DNA of 64,000 nucleotides. Origin: Sphingobacterium litopenaei (lineage in GTDB: Bacteria; Bacteroidota; Bacteroidia; Sphingobacteriales; Sphingobacteriaceae). A model generated the notes under the pieces. That model did no database searches and was not told where the DNA came from. It saw only the letters and a list, made by a program, of their open reading frames with translations. The DNA lies in assembly GCF_014692495.1 (NCBI RefSeq), contig NZ_JACOIJ010000003.1, forward strand, positions 159,581 through 223,580. Reading direction: 5' to 3'. Shown in pieces: positions 1 to 10,177 of this stretch. Position numbers and translations under genes: made by a program. The stretch's first letter is position 1. Every line of letters starts with the position of its first letter.

Positions 1-954
1 AATTTTATCTTGTGTAGGATCAAAAAGGTAAATAATCAAACGTGCTTGCTTCATTTTTTCGCGTGTGCGCTCCACTCCTTTTGCCTCAATCACGTCTTCT
101 GTATGACGTATACCTGCTGTGTCGATGAAACGGAAAGTAATCCCTTTGATATTGATTTCATCCTCAATCGTATCACGTGTCGTACCGGCAATATCTGATA
201 CAATAGCACGTTCTTCGTTCAACAATGCATTTAATAGTGTTGATTTCCCAACATTCGGTTTACCCGCTATGACTACAGGAACACCATTCTTCAGTACATT
301 TCCTTGTTCGAAAGAAGCTATTAACTTATTGATTACCGAATATATCTTCTGAATCAGCGCTTTTAGTTGATCACGGTTTGCAAATTCTACATCTTCTTCG
401 GAGAAATCTAATTCTAACTCAATCAACGATGCAAAGTGCACTAAATCTTCCCGAAGCTTTTTCAACTGATTGGAAAAGCCTCCACGCATTTGTTGCATTG
501 CAATTTGGTGAGATGCTGCCGAATTAGAAGCGATCAAATCCGCTACAGCTTCCGCCTGTGATAAATCCAGTCCACCATTCAAGAAAGCACGTAAAGTAAA
601 TTCTCCTGGACGTGCGGCACGTGCACCTTTACGAATCAATAAATTGATCACTCGCTCGATGATATATTTAGAATTGTGCGTTGATATCTCTACCGAGTTT
701 TCTTTCGTATAGGAATTCGGCCCAACAAAAAGTGACACTAACACCTCATCTATAATCTCTTCGCCTTCGCGGATTGTTCCAAAATGAATGGTATGCGAAG
801 CCTGCTTGTTGAGATCTTTACCTTTGAAAACAGAATTGACTAAACTAATAGCATCTGTTCCCGAAACACGAATCACGGCAATGGCACCTTGCGAACCTGG
901 AGAAGTAGCTAATGCTACGATAGTATCTTGCGTATTGGAAGTACTTACTGACAT
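1..954 (-). CDS. mnmE: tRNA uridine-5-carboxymethylaminomethyl(34) synthesis GTPase MnmE, C-terminus cut by window edge
   Basis: The frame reads from an ATG at 954 down to base 1 without a stop, giving about 318 codons of a protein usually near 455 aa. MnmE is a K+-activated GTPase that works with MnmG to modify the wobble uridine of certain tRNAs. The N-terminal tetrahydrofolate-binding domain opens with [11 protein letters not shown] and RVSG. The central helical part has [23 protein letters not shown] split over two short motifs typical of the family. The inserted G domain shows P-loop GKPNVGKS near residues 226-233, the switch DIAGTTRDT and DTAG. The conserved P-loop Asn needed for K+ binding is present. 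The C-terminal helical region with the Cys-containing FCIGK motif lies outside the window. It is transcribed divergently from the gene at 1083. Confidence 0.96.
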   Translation of the reverse strand, partial: MSVSTSNTQDTIVALATSPGSQGAIAVIRVSGTDAISLVNSVFKGKDLNKQASHTIHFGTIREGEEIIDEVLVSLFVGPNSYTKENSVEISTHNSKYIIERVINLLIRKGARAARPGEFTLRAFLNGGLDLSQAEAVADLIASNSAASHQIAMQQMRGGFSNQLKKLREDLVHFASLIELELDFSEEDVEFANRDQLKALIQKIYSVINKLIASFEQGNVLKNGVPVVIAGKPNVGKSTLLNALLNEERAIVSDIAGTTRDTIEDEINIKGITFRFIDTAGIRHTEDVIEAKGVERTREKMKQARLIIYLFDPTQDKI

Positions 955-1056
955 AGCCACAAAGGTACTAACATAGTTTAAGAAAATGAATTATCGTTTT
1001 TCAATACATACATTAAACCTAACAAGGTCTTTACAATCTAATACAGTTGATTTAAC

Positions 1057-1064
1057 TATTTTTG
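1057..1064 (+). promoter_or_regulatory. Putative -7 box (TAnnTTTG) for the gene at 1083
   Basis: TATTTTTG matches the Bacteroidetes -7 element. No good TTTG lies at the expected -33 position. A start point near 1072 would leave a leader of only 10-17 nt before the possible ATGs at 1083 and 1089. Confidence 0.4.
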
Positions 1065-1082
1065 TAATTCAGTATAATTCAG

Positions 1083-3266
1083 TTGTATATGCATTTTCTT
1101 AGAAAAGTAATTTTATTCCTTGCTTTATTTCCTGTAGCTGCGCTCGCAGATACGTATCCAGAAGTTGTATTTGATAATAGTATTGTAAAAGGCTCGTATG
1201 CTAAAAGTCAGGTATCTTATTCAGGTCAAAGTTGGGTTGAAAATGTAAATAAACATCTCTTAGTATCTGATACTCTTTTCTTTACACCTGGAAATGCCTT
1301 GTCCTTGAAATATATTTCTGCTAATGAAGGAAATTGGGAAACGAGTATCAATTACAACCGTCAGAAATTTAATTATACCGTTGACGAATCAGATTTTTTG
1401 AGTATAAGAATTTATATAAACTCTCCTAAAACGACTGTCAAAGATTTGCCTCGTGTCTTTATCAGACAACAACATGCTTCTTCAGATACACTCAGTTTGG
1501 AACCTTATGTGGTAAAATTAGAGCACAAAAAATGGTTGCATGTAAAAGTTCCAGTGAAGAAATTCCATATACGAAATAAACAAGCTATCGTCTTGGGTGT
1601 CGGATTTGCGCAAAATGCGAGTTCTGCAAATACACACCATTTATTGCTGGATCAATTGGAGTTTTTACCTCTTAAATATTCAGAGATTCCATTACGTTCG
1701 GCTGCAATTCTGAGTGAGGCAACAGCCTACGATCGCGCGGTTCACTTAAAATGGCAACTTCCACTTTCGCCAAGTATTCGTTATATCAAGATTTATAGAG
1801 CTATGGATGGTAAGAATTTCAAAGCCATTGGTATTCGTCCTGTTCCTATGCAATCTTGTTTAGATATGGTTCCCGTAATAGGACAAAAATATCAATACCA
1901 AATCTCATGGGTAGATTATAATTATCAGGAATCACCTTTATCAACCGCTAAAGAAGTGGAAACTTCTGCATTGGGCAACGATGAGATTTTGAAATTAGTA
2001 CAACTGGCCAACGTCAATTATTTTGTAGAAAATTTTGACATCAATAGCGGTATGTACATGCCGTTCCGCAGTAAGAATAAAGTTATTGTTTCTACCGAAG
2101 AAACAGCAGGTGCTATCTTATCGTTGATAGTTGGGGTTAAAAATGATTTTTTGACGCGTCAGAATGCATTGAACAGAATATCAAAAATCACATTCTTTCT
2201 AATGCGTTCACAAAATAAAAATGGATTCTTCCCTTCTTTCTATGATGCGCGTAAAGGTGTGCCTGAATATAGAAATGAATTGGCTATTTACGACGTAAAA
2301 GCTACAGGTGCTATCATGGAAGCCTTGCTTATTGCAAGAGAATTTTTTAATGAAAACAATGATTCAGAAAAAGATTTACGCACACGTATTTCGCAACTTT
2401 ATCAGCAGATAAAATGGAATGAGATTACCGAAAGCAATAATCTGTTAAAATCTAAATTGGCTTTATTGGATAATGAAGGTGCCAAAAACAAAGCGCTCAG
2501 CGGTACTCATCAGGCTATCAATACGTATCTACTCGCTGTAGGTAATAATAAATATGCACTGCCTGTAGAAACGTACACGGATGCAGTGTATCACAAATTT
2601 GAAAATATTACGGTAGATACCACCCAATCGATCAATCCTTATTATTTTGATGAAGAGATTGAACAGGAAGATTTCCAAACTCTAAGAAAAGAGCACATTG
2701 TCGACACAACAATCAAAGTACCTGTTTTCTCTCCTAAACAAGAATATGGTGTTAATTTAGCTTTTGGCAAACTGGGTAACAGCCTGCTGGAATTGTATAA
2801 GCCTTTCATGACAGTAAGACCATCTTCGATTAATGATTCGCTTACAAATTGGAATGAGGTATTGACTAATTATACGCTATATATAAAACGTCGTGATAAC
2901 GAATTGGGTCTAGGCGCAACCAACAGCGACATCTGGGGATATTACAAAAATTTTGATAACAGTGGTAATTCACGAATAAATCCAGCGATTGGTGCTTCTT
3001 CGATTTTTGTAGATAAGGATTTAGGCATGCAGTCTATTATTAATTTATATAAGCAATACGGCGATTTGTTGTTCTCTGAATTTGGGTTTAGATCGTGGTT
3101 AGACCTTCGCAATGATGATGTTTCGGATGAATATATTTCTTCGAATCAAGCGGCTATTGCTGTGATGATCGAAAATGCAAAGACTGGATTTATTTGGGAT
3201 TTATATGAAAAAATTCCAGAACTAAAACCTGCTCGTGAAAGCTTATTCGGAAATAAAAAGCAATAA
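1083..3266 (+). CDS. Secreted glycoamylase/GH144-like protein with N-terminal beta-sandwich modules
   Basis: This 727-aa protein begins with a signal peptide (hydrophobic run, then AALA). Residues about 25-205 look like a beta-rich, carbohydrate-binding-like module, and about 210-290 like a fibronectin type III domain (KWQLPLSPSIRYIKIYRA). Residues about 300-715 resemble the glycoamylase-like/GH144 alpha-barrel: NYFVENFDINSGMY, then STEETAGAILSLIVG, and near the end LGLGATNSDIWGYY, NPAIGASSIFVDKDLGMQSI and IAVMIENAKTGFIWDLYE. Characterised GH144 enzymes are endo-beta-1,2-glucanases. The middle (about 480-600) diverges from what I expect, and I cannot assign catalytic acids, so activity is uncertain. 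The start could also be the Met two codons later (1089). It stands alone, followed at 53 nt by the lipoprotein gene. Confidence 0.7.
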   Translation: MYMHFLRKVILFLALFPVAALADTYPEVVFDNSIVKGSYAKSQVSYSGQSWVENVNKHLLVSDTLFFTPGNALSLKYISANEGNWETSINYNRQKFNYTVDESDFLSIRIYINSPKTTVKDLPRVFIRQQHASSDTLSLEPYVVKLEHKKWLHVKVPVKKFHIRNKQAIVLGVGFAQNASSANTHHLLLDQLEFLPLKYSEIPLRSAAILSEATAYDRAVHLKWQLPLSPSIRYIKIYRAMDGKNFKAIGIRPVPMQSCLDMVPVIGQKYQYQISWVDYNYQESPLSTAKEVETSALGNDEILKLVQLANVNYFVENFDINSGMYMPFRSKNKVIVSTEETAGAILSLIVGVKNDFLTRQNALNRISKITFFLMRSQNKNGFFPSFYDARKGVPEYRNELAIYDVKATGAIMEALLIAREFFNENNDSEKDLRTRISQLYQQIKWNEITESNNLLKSKLALLDNEGAKNKALSGTHQAINTYLLAVGNNKYALPVETYTDAVYHKFENITVDTTQSINPYYFDEEIEQEDFQTLRKEHIVDTTIKVPVFSPKQEYGVNLAFGKLGNSLLELYKPFMTVRPSSINDSLTNWNEVLTNYTLYIKRRDNELGLGATNSDIWGYYKNFDNSGNSRINPAIGASSIFVDKDLGMQSIINLYKQYGDLLFSEFGFRSWLDLRNDDVSDEYISSNQAAIAVMIENAKTGFIWDLYEKIPELKPARESLFGNKKQ

Positions 3267-3319
3267 TTTTATAAAATTAAATTATATCTTAGTATCGAAC
3301 ATAATATGTTAGATTTAAT

Positions 3320-3832
3320 ATGAAAAAATTACTCCTACTGCCCGTTTTAGCCGGTATAATTTCTTTCCAAGCCTGTAAGCAACAGCAATTAACTATTTTA
3401 CCTGGAGCCGTGGTAAGCAAAGACGGTACAGATGATGGATTAAAAAATGTAAAATCAGAATTTGACGATGCAACCCGTACAGATGAAGGGATTAAATTTT
3501 CTTTATCTTCGGATGTATTGTTCCCTACCAATTCCTCTTATCTGACTGATAAAGCTAAAACAGAGTTAACGAAACTGATCAAAATATTAAATCAACAACG
3601 CGATAAAAAAATCCGTGTAGATGGTCATACCGACGCTACTGGTGAAAAAGATTACAATATTTGGTTATCAGAAAAAAGAGCTGCTTCAGTGAAGAAATTC
3701 TTAGAAGATGGTGGTGTAGCAGGTGCGCGTATTTCGACTAAAGGTCATGGACCAAGCAAACCTATTGCAGACAATAAAACTGCAGATGGTCGTCAGAAAA
3801 ATAGACGTGTTGAGATTATTATATTGAACTAA
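3320..3832 (+). CDS. OmpA-family peptidoglycan-associated lipoprotein
   Basis: The 170-aa product has a lipoprotein signal ending in the lipobox SFQAC with the lipidated Cys at residue 19. A short linker leads to a C-terminal OmpA/Pal/MotB-type domain from about residue 55. Hallmarks are FPTNSSYLTDKAKTEL, VDGHTDATGEKDYN, LSEKRAASVKKFL and the C-terminal KNRRVEIIIL, the family's peptidoglycan-binding signature (TD and NRRVE). It should sit in the outer membrane facing the periplasm and tether it to peptidoglycan. It lies 53 nt after the glycoamylase-like gene and may be co-transcribed. Transcription ends at the bidirectional terminator that follows. Confidence 0.9.
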   Translation: MKKLLLLPVLAGIISFQACKQQQLTILPGAVVSKDGTDDGLKNVKSEFDDATRTDEGIKFSLSSDVLFPTNSSYLTDKAKTELTKLIKILNQQRDKKIRVDGHTDATGEKDYNIWLSEKRAASVKKFLEDGGVAGARISTKGHGPSKPIADNKTADGRQKNRRVEIIILN

Positions 3833-3852
3833 ATCTCTTCTTAATGAGATAT

Positions 3853-3892
3853 AAAAAAAATCGGCTTAACAATTTGTTAAGCCGATTTTTTT
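3853..3892. terminator. Bidirectional intrinsic terminator between convergent genes
   Basis: A 10-bp stem (TCGGCTTAAC, loop AATTT, GTTAAGCCGA; 3861-3885) is flanked by A8 on the left and T7 on the right. It can serve both the OmpA-like gene and the minus-strand TPR gene. Confidence 0.92.
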
Positions 3893-3909
3893 ATTCCTGC
3901 ATGTAAGTA

Positions 3910-5076
3910 TTACAATGCATTTAATTTATCTTGAATTGCTTTCGCTTTATCTTCTAATTGTAAAAAGTCGTAAACACTTTTCAAACCTCTCAAAGCACTT
4001 TCGTTATTTGGCTCGATTTCTACCACTTTAGCAAAATAAGCTTCAGCAGGTTTCACCTTTTCCTTTAGAGCAGTTACTTTTGAATTGTATTGATTGTTAC
4101 TCAATGTTTTATCTGCATTAATTACAGAAAGTTCATCTTTGATAATATTAACTAAAGATACACCTGCATTGATGTTAGCATCTACGTAGTTTGGATCAAT
4201 TTCAAGCGCTTTTTTATAGGCTTCTAATGCTGTTTCATTATTACCCAAAGAAGATTCTGCAATACCTAAATAGAAATACAATGTTTTGTTAGTTGGCTCT
4301 TTTTCGATTTGAGATTTTAACTCACTCATTATACCCGTAGTATTACCTAAAGCAATATTGTAGTTGATATTTTGATTTGCAATCTCATTATCTTCAGGAT
4401 ACATTTTAGCAGCTTCACTAGCATATTTCAACGCATTTGTAGTATCGCTTAAAGACAAATATAAGTTAGGAATGTCTTTAACGATTTTTTTGTGCTCTGA
4501 ATAATCTTTTCTATCTACTAAAGCTAAGTATTTCTCCAAGCCTTTTTGATAGTCTTGACTTTGCACCGCTGCGATACCTGCATAGTAAGTCAATGTCGTA
4601 TCACCTGGCATGTAGGTTAATGCATCAGAGAAAGCATTGTATGCGCCAGGATAATCTTGTTTGTCCCAGGCAGCTACACCTTTGTTAAAATTGTAAGCAT
4701 ATAAGTTGTGCTCACTATTTTTGATGTTTTCTTCGTTTTTCTTATCCGTATCTAAAGATCTTGCTTTAGCAATAGCCTCTTTTGCTTTATTGATATCCTC
4801 TTCGCTGTTGTTGTCAGCGCCAAGGTTACCGTACACTAATGAATAAATTGTCCATGCTTCTGCAGACTCTTTAGTCTTTTCATGTACTACAGCTGCATCA
4901 ATAGCTTCTTTTGCTGTCGTGATATATGTTGTTCCTAATTGAGGTGTGCCTGCTTGTTTAACTTCAAAATACTTTTGAAAATTAGTTTGCGCCTTTTTGA
5001 TATTTCCAGTTTGGGCAAATAATGAACCTGCCGAAACGAATATGGCTGTAAAAATAATTCCTTTTTTAATGTTCAT
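3910..5076 (-). CDS. Secreted tetratricopeptide-repeat protein
   Basis: The 388-aa product has an N-terminal signal peptide (FVSAGSLFAQ) followed almost entirely by TPR-like helical pairs. A canonical repeat is NKTLYFYLGIAESSLGNNETALEAYKKALEIDPN. No enzymatic motif is visible. TPRs are protein-interaction scaffolds, and secretion suggests a periplasmic role. It is the last gene of a gyrA-TPR-TPR cluster, 11 nt downstream of a second TPR gene of similar size and layout, and the two look like diverged paralogues. The shared operon with gyrA is probably a syntenic arrangement rather than functional coupling. The partner protein is unknown. Confidence 0.85.
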   Translation of the reverse strand: MNIKKGIIFTAIFVSAGSLFAQTGNIKKAQTNFQKYFEVKQAGTPQLGTTYITTAKEAIDAAVVHEKTKESAEAWTIYSLVYGNLGADNNSEEDINKAKEAIAKARSLDTDKKNEENIKNSEHNLYAYNFNKGVAAWDKQDYPGAYNAFSDALTYMPGDTTLTYYAGIAAVQSQDYQKGLEKYLALVDRKDYSEHKKIVKDIPNLYLSLSDTTNALKYASEAAKMYPEDNEIANQNINYNIALGNTTGIMSELKSQIEKEPTNKTLYFYLGIAESSLGNNETALEAYKKALEIDPNYVDANINAGVSLVNIIKDELSVINADKTLSNNQYNSKVTALKEKVKPAEAYFAKVVEIEPNNESALRGLKSVYDFLQLEDKAKAIQDKLNAL

Positions 5077-5087
5077 ATGTTTAGTAT

Positions 5088-6185
5088 TTAATTATTCGAT
5101 AATTGATTCAAGAGTGTTTTCACTCTATCTAATTGTTCTTGGTCATCGGATGTTTCGTAAAACAAAGCTAATCCTTTTAAGGCATTTTCAGCATAAGGCT
5201 TAATACCATTCGCTTTCAACAAATAATCTTGAGCAGAATATTGGGCCTCCAAATTATTTTTATCTTTCAGAAACTCATTCAAATGAATCAAACCTAATGC
5301 TAAGTTAGCATCGTAATTGTTATCATCCAAATCTAAAACTTTTCCATAATATTTTTTAGCCTCCGCAATATTTCCAACATTTTCGTTGGAGAATCCTGCT
5401 AAATAATACAATTCAATATTATCTGGCTCATATTTAATAGCTTCCGCAATGATTGGTGTAATTGCTTGATAGCTTTTGTTTTCCGCAAATGCTTCTACTA
5501 AAAGAAAAAGAATAGTTTTGTCTTCAGGATAAAGTTCTCTTGCTTTTTGTAAGGTGCTCAAATAAGATTGGTTGTCCTTATTTGTCTTATAAAGTTTAGT
5601 AAGCGAGATGTACGTCAAGGCATTTACTTCCGTACCTACTATTAATTTTTTGTAATAATTGATAGCTTCCTCTGTTTTGCCAGCTTGAGCTGATAGGTAT
5701 GCCAGATTACGTAACACATCTTCGGATTGGGATCCCAGACGTTCAACTTCCAAAAAACTGTTGTATGCTTTTTCGTATTCGTTTTTCTCAATCTCCTTAT
5801 TTGCTTTATAAATATAAGCTGCAATAAGATTTTGATTCACATAATTGAGCTCATTTTCGTAATGAGAACGATCTTTTTGTCGAATACGATTTACGGCATC
5901 AATTGATGCATCGATATGGTCTTTGTCGCCTTTTAATTTACGTGTCGAATCCGCATAAGCCAATGAGCTATACACCATCGCACGAAGAATATTATTCTTT
6001 GTCGATGAAGAATCACGTTTTGTTTTGTAGGCAGCATCAATGAATTTTTTAGCATTTTCCAAATCCTTGAACTCACCTTTGATAGTATACTTAGCAAAAC
6101 TGTTGGAGCTCTCCTTGTAATTGGATTGAGCTACAACAGTGGTACTTAAGCATGCAAATAATATTGAAGCTGTAAGTGCTTTCAT
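5088..6185 (-). CDS. Secreted tetratricopeptide-repeat protein
   Basis: The 365-aa product has a signal peptide (LFACLSTTVVAQS) and TPR repeats throughout, for example ALTYISLTKLYKTNKDNQ and PDNIELYYLAGFSNENVGN. The start lies 6 nt after the gyrA stop codon, so it is almost certainly translated from the gyrA transcript. It shares size, signal-plus-TPR layout and a C-terminal extension (a repeat ending in ENALKGLALFYE versus ESALRGLKSVYD) with its downstream neighbour, which points to an old tandem duplication. The specific function is unknown. Confidence 0.85.
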   Translation of the reverse strand: MKALTASILFACLSTTVVAQSNYKESSNSFAKYTIKGEFKDLENAKKFIDAAYKTKRDSSSTKNNILRAMVYSSLAYADSTRKLKGDKDHIDASIDAVNRIRQKDRSHYENELNYVNQNLIAAYIYKANKEIEKNEYEKAYNSFLEVERLGSQSEDVLRNLAYLSAQAGKTEEAINYYKKLIVGTEVNALTYISLTKLYKTNKDNQSYLSTLQKARELYPEDKTILFLLVEAFAENKSYQAITPIIAEAIKYEPDNIELYYLAGFSNENVGNIAEAKKYYGKVLDLDDNNYDANLALGLIHLNEFLKDKNNLEAQYSAQDYLLKANGIKPYAENALKGLALFYETSDDQEQLDRVKTLLNQLSNN

Positions 6186-6191
6186 ATTTTT

Positions 6192-8756
6192 TTATTCCTC
6201 TGAAACCGAATTATTATCTTGATCTGCAGCTGAATCTTCTGTGCCTTCTACGCTTTCCTCTCCTTCTATTTCTAATTCTTCCTCTTCTTCGCGGGCAACT
6301 TTCGTGATAGATGCAATTTCATCGTTTTCTTTCAATGTAATCAAACGAACACCTTGTGTTGCACGTCCCATTACACGTAATGTATCCACACCTATACGAA
6401 TCACAATACCAGATTTGTTGATAATCATTAAGTCATCATTATCCGTCACATCTTTAATTGCAACCAATTCACCTGTTTTCTCTGTTACGTTAATGGTTTT
6501 GACTCCTTTACCTCCACGGTTGGTGATACGGTAATCATCAAGATCCGTACGTTTACCATAGCCCTTTTCGGAAACCACCAAAACAGATACTTCAGAACTA
6601 TTAACACTAATCATGCCAACTACTTCATCTTTTTCGTGTGCTAAAGTCACACCACGAACACCTGTAGCCGTTCTACCCATTGGACGTACCGTAGATTCAT
6701 TAAAACGAATAGCTCTACCAGAACGTAATGCCATTACAATTTCACTATTTCCGCTAGTCAAACAAGCTTCGATCAACTGATCTCCTTCGTTGATATTGAT
6801 AGCATTGATACCATTAGCACGAGGACGAGAATAAGCTTCTAGTGAAGTTTTCTTAATAGTACCTTGCTTAGTACACATGATGATGAAGTTGTTTTCCAAG
6901 TATTCTTGGTCTTTCAAGTTTTTCACCAATATGTACGCTTTTATTTTCTCCTCTTTGGGTACGTTAATGATGTTTTGCAATGCACGACCGCGAGAAGTAC
7001 GGCTTCCCTCAGGAATCTCGAATGCACGCAACCAGAAACAACGTCCTGATTCCGTGAACAACAACATATAGTTGTGAGCCGTAGCTGTAATAATATGTTC
7101 TGTAAAGTCTTCGTCACGTGTATTCGATCCGATAGAACCTTTACCACCACGACCCTGACGTTTGTACTCAGAAAGTGGTGTACGTTTTACGTAGCTATTA
7201 TGCGAAATGGTAATTACGACTTCTTCATCATCGATGAAGTCTTCCATTGTCATATCTTCAGCTGAATGTACAATAACTGAACGACGCTCATCACCAAATT
7301 TCTCTTTTACTTCGATTAATTCGTCTTTGATAATTTGATAACGCAAACCTTCGTCCGCTAATACTTGTTTCAAGTAATCGATAGTCTTCATCAATTCAGC
7401 ATATTCTTCTTTGATTTTCTCGCGTTCTAGTCCTGTCAAACGACGTAACGTCATATCAAGGATGGCGCGAGCCTGAATATCTGATAAACCGAATTTCTCC
7501 ATCAAGCCCACACGAGCTTCTTCTGGTGTTTCGGAATTACGAATCAACTTAATTACTTCATCCAAATGATCCAAAGCGATCAAATATCCTTCTAAGATAT
7601 GTGCACGCTTTTCAGCTTCTGCTAATTCAAATTTCGTACGACGTACAACTACATCATGTCTGTGTTCTACGAAAGCTTGAATCATATCTTTCAAGTTCAT
7701 TAACATTGGACGTCCTTTTACTAAGGCAATGTTATTCACAGAGAAAGAGGATTGCAATGAAGTATGTTTGAATAGATTATTCAGTACCACGTTAGCATTT
7801 GCATCACGTTTTACTTCGTATACAATACGAACATCTTTAGCCGATTCATCACGTATTTCTGAGATACCTTCTAATTTTTTCTCATTGATCAACTCTGCAG
7901 TACGTTTAATCATATCTGCTTTATTAATCAAATAAGGTATTTCTGTTACGACAATAATTTCGCGACCTGATTTCGTAGTTTCGATCTCTGCTTTGGCACG
8001 CATTACAATACGACCTCTACCAGTCTCGAAAGCTTCGCGTACACCATAGTGACCATATATCACACCTCCTGTTGGGAAATCTGGCGCTTTAATGTGTTGC
8101 ATTAACTCAGAAATCTCAATATCTCTATTATCTATATAAGCAATAGTTCCATCGATTACTTCTGTCAAATTGTGCGGAGCCATGTTAGTCGCCATACCTA
8201 CAGCGATACCCGAAGCACCATTCACCAATAAGTTAGGAATACGTGTTGGTAATACAGTAGGCTCTTGTTCGGAGTCATCAAAGTTTAGTTGGAAATCAAC
8301 CGTATCTTTTTTCAGATCGGCTAACATCTCTTCCGCAACCTTGCGAAGACGTGCTTCTGTATAACGCATAGCTGCTGGTGGATCACCATCCAAGGAACCA
8401 TAGTTACCTTGACCATCTACCATTGGGTAGCGCATAGACCAGTGTTGCGCCATACGTACCATGGTATCATAGACCGAAGAGTCACCATGTGGGTGGTACT
8501 TACCTAATACTTCCCCTACGATACGGGCAGACTTTTTATATGGTTTTCCAGAAGTTACTCCTAGTCCATCCATACCATATAATACACGTCTGTGTACAGG
8601 TTTAAGACCATCTCTTGCATCAGGCAAAGCACGAGACACAATAACCGACATCGAGTAATCGATGTAGGCAGATTTCATTTGGTCTTCGATATTGATTTTT
8701 ACGATCCTGTCGTTAGCAGGAACTAAATTATTGTCATTTTCTGTTTCTTCAGCCAT
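6192..8756 (-). CDS. gyrA: DNA gyrase subunit A
   Basis: The 854-aa product is full length for GyrA, the breakage-reunion subunit of the ATP-dependent type II topoisomerase that introduces negative supercoils. The catalytic Tyr is in AAMRYTEAR (Tyr132). The quinolone-resistance region [19 protein letters not shown] keeps Ser93 and Asp97, equivalent to E. coli Ser83 and Asp87, so no classical quinolone-resistance change is seen there. The C-terminal beta-pinwheel contains the GyrA box as QGRGGKG (E. coli QRRGGKG) and repeated blades such as [12 protein letters not shown]. An acidic tail ([12 protein letters not shown]) ends the protein, as in many GyrAs. The AT-rich upstream region 8757-9095 holds its promoter. 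Two TPR genes follow on the same strand. Confidence 0.98.
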   Translation of the reverse strand: MAEETENDNNLVPANDRIVKINIEDQMKSAYIDYSMSVIVSRALPDARDGLKPVHRRVLYGMDGLGVTSGKPYKKSARIVGEVLGKYHPHGDSSVYDTMVRMAQHWSMRYPMVDGQGNYGSLDGDPPAAMRYTEARLRKVAEEMLADLKKDTVDFQLNFDDSEQEPTVLPTRIPNLLVNGASGIAVGMATNMAPHNLTEVIDGTIAYIDNRDIEISELMQHIKAPDFPTGGVIYGHYGVREAFETGRGRIVMRAKAEIETTKSGREIIVVTEIPYLINKADMIKRTAELINEKKLEGISEIRDESAKDVRIVYEVKRDANANVVLNNLFKHTSLQSSFSVNNIALVKGRPMLMNLKDMIQAFVEHRHDVVVRRTKFELAEAEKRAHILEGYLIALDHLDEVIKLIRNSETPEEARVGLMEKFGLSDIQARAILDMTLRRLTGLEREKIKEEYAELMKTIDYLKQVLADEGLRYQIIKDELIEVKEKFGDERRSVIVHSAEDMTMEDFIDDEEVVITISHNSYVKRTPLSEYKRQGRGGKGSIGSNTRDEDFTEHIITATAHNYMLLFTESGRCFWLRAFEIPEGSRTSRGRALQNIINVPKEEKIKAYILVKNLKDQEYLENNFIIMCTKQGTIKKTSLEAYSRPRANGINAININEGDQLIEACLTSGNSEIVMALRSGRAIRFNESTVRPMGRTATGVRGVTLAHEKDEVVGMISVNSSEVSVLVVSEKGYGKRTDLDDYRITNRGGKGVKTINVTEKTGELVAIKDVTDNDDLMIINKSGIVIRIGVDTLRVMGRATQGVRLITLKENDEIASITKVAREEEEELEIEGEESVEGTEDSAADQDNNSVSEE

Positions 8757-9095
8757 ATTTTAAATAGGAATCTGTAAAACTAATTTTTTGATACGAATTA
8801 CTATAATACGATACCTCGCGAAGTTACAATTTTTTATCGACAATAAGGACTTTTGAGGTAATAAAACTTCCTTTGATTTAGCCTGAAATGTAGATATTCT
8901 TCGCACTTGTAATTTCGTGTTTTATAACTCCTTAGGGCACAGTTAGTCCACTAATCAATTTGTCATTTTGATGTTTTAATTTTACAAAAAACTATTAATT
9001 GATGAATTTTTCACAAAGAATACCATTTTATTTTGACAATTAATTAAAAAAGCTGTTATATTTGCCGATAAAAATTAAAACAAACACAAATAGTA
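8757..9095. other. Divergent intergenic region between gyrA and serC
   Basis: These 339 bp carry no convincing ORF. The left part should contain the gyrA promoter. On the minus strand, TAAAAAATTG followed by TAACTTCGC at about 8815-8837 resembles the -7/start region of Bacteroidetes promoters. The right part contains the serC promoter. The middle is plain AT-rich sequence in which I see nothing further. Confidence 0.5.
9031..9064 (+). promoter_or_regulatory. Promoter of serC-serA (Bacteroidetes primary sigma type)
   Basis: The -33 element TTTTG is at 9031-9035 and the -7 element TATATTTG (TAnnTTTG) at 9057-9064, separated by 21 nt. The predicted start point near 9071 gives a 25-nt leader before serC. 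Confidence 0.75.
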
Positions 9096-10163
9096 ATGAA
9101 ACATAATTTTGGAGCAGGACCATGTATCTTACCTCAAGAGGTATTTCAAGAGGCTGCAAAGGCAGTTCTTGACTTCAATAATACAGGTTTATCGATATTA
9201 GAGATCTCTCACCGCTCTAAAGAGTTTGAAGAGGTTGTAGCAGAGACTGAAAGCTTAGTTCGCGAATTATTAAATGTTCCAGAAGACTATTCGGTTCTAT
9301 TTTTGCAAGGTGGTGCAAGCCAACAATTTGCGATGGTACCGATGAACTTATTGCCTGAAGGTGGTAAAGCTGCATACTTGGATACAGGTGTGTGGGCTAG
9401 TAAAGCCGCTAAAGAAGCAAAGAACTTTGGACAAATTGAGATTGTTGCCTCTTCAAAAGACAGCAACTATACCTATGTTCCAAAAAATTTCGAAATTCCT
9501 TCGGATGCTACTTATTTCCATTTTACGTCAAATAATACAATCTACGGAACTGAAGTTTTTGAAAAACCAAAAACAACTATTCCTACAGTAGTTGATATGT
9601 CTTCGGATATTTTGAGTAGAGAAATCAATGTAGCTGAATATGATTTAATCTATGCAGGTGCGCAAAAAAATATGGGACCTGCGGGTGTTACTTTAGTAAT
9701 CGTTAAAAACGATCTATTAGGTAAATCAGGCCGTACTATCCCTACTATATTCAACTACCAAGAACACGCTAAAGCTGGCTCAATGTACAACACGCCTCCT
9801 GTTTATTCCATCTATGTTTCTATGTTGAATTTACGTTGGTTGAAAGCTAAAGGTGGTATCAAAGTTATCGAGCAAGAAAACATTATTAAAGCACGTACTT
9901 TGTACGATGAAATAGAAAGAAATTCATTCTTCACAGGTACTGCTGCTGTAGAAGACCGCTCTAGAATGAATGTTACTTTTGTAATGGATACACCAGAATT
10001 AGAAGCAGAATTCTTAGCTTTGGCTAAACAACGTAACTTGATCGGTATCAAAGGTCACCGTTCGGTAGGTGGTTTTAGAGCTTCGATTTACAATGCGTTG
10101 AGCATTACATCAATCAATGCTTTAGTGGATACTATGCGCGAGTTTGAAGAGAGTCACAAATAA
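9096..10163 (+). CDS. serC: Phosphoserine aminotransferase
   Basis: The 355-aa product matches the usual SerC length. It opens with HNFGAGPCILPQEV, typical of SerC. GGASQQFAMVPMNL is the phosphate-cup region, and AGAQKNMGPAGVT carries the PLP-binding Lys. SerC is a class V aminotransferase that converts 3-phosphohydroxypyruvate and glutamate to O-phosphoserine; it also acts in pyridoxal phosphate synthesis in some bacteria. It is first in a two-gene operon, 14 nt before the phosphoglycerate dehydrogenase that makes its substrate. Confidence 0.97.
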   Translation: MKHNFGAGPCILPQEVFQEAAKAVLDFNNTGLSILEISHRSKEFEEVVAETESLVRELLNVPEDYSVLFLQGGASQQFAMVPMNLLPEGGKAAYLDTGVWASKAAKEAKNFGQIEIVASSKDSNYTYVPKNFEIPSDATYFHFTSNNTIYGTEVFEKPKTTIPTVVDMSSDILSREINVAEYDLIYAGAQKNMGPAGVTLVIVKNDLLGKSGRTIPTIFNYQEHAKAGSMYNTPPVYSIYVSMLNLRWLKAKGGIKVIEQENIIKARTLYDEIERNSFFTGTAAVEDRSRMNVTFVMDTPELEAEFLALAKQRNLIGIKGHRSVGGFRASIYNALSITSINALVDTMREFEESHK

Positions 10164-10177
10164 TAAAACTAAATTAA

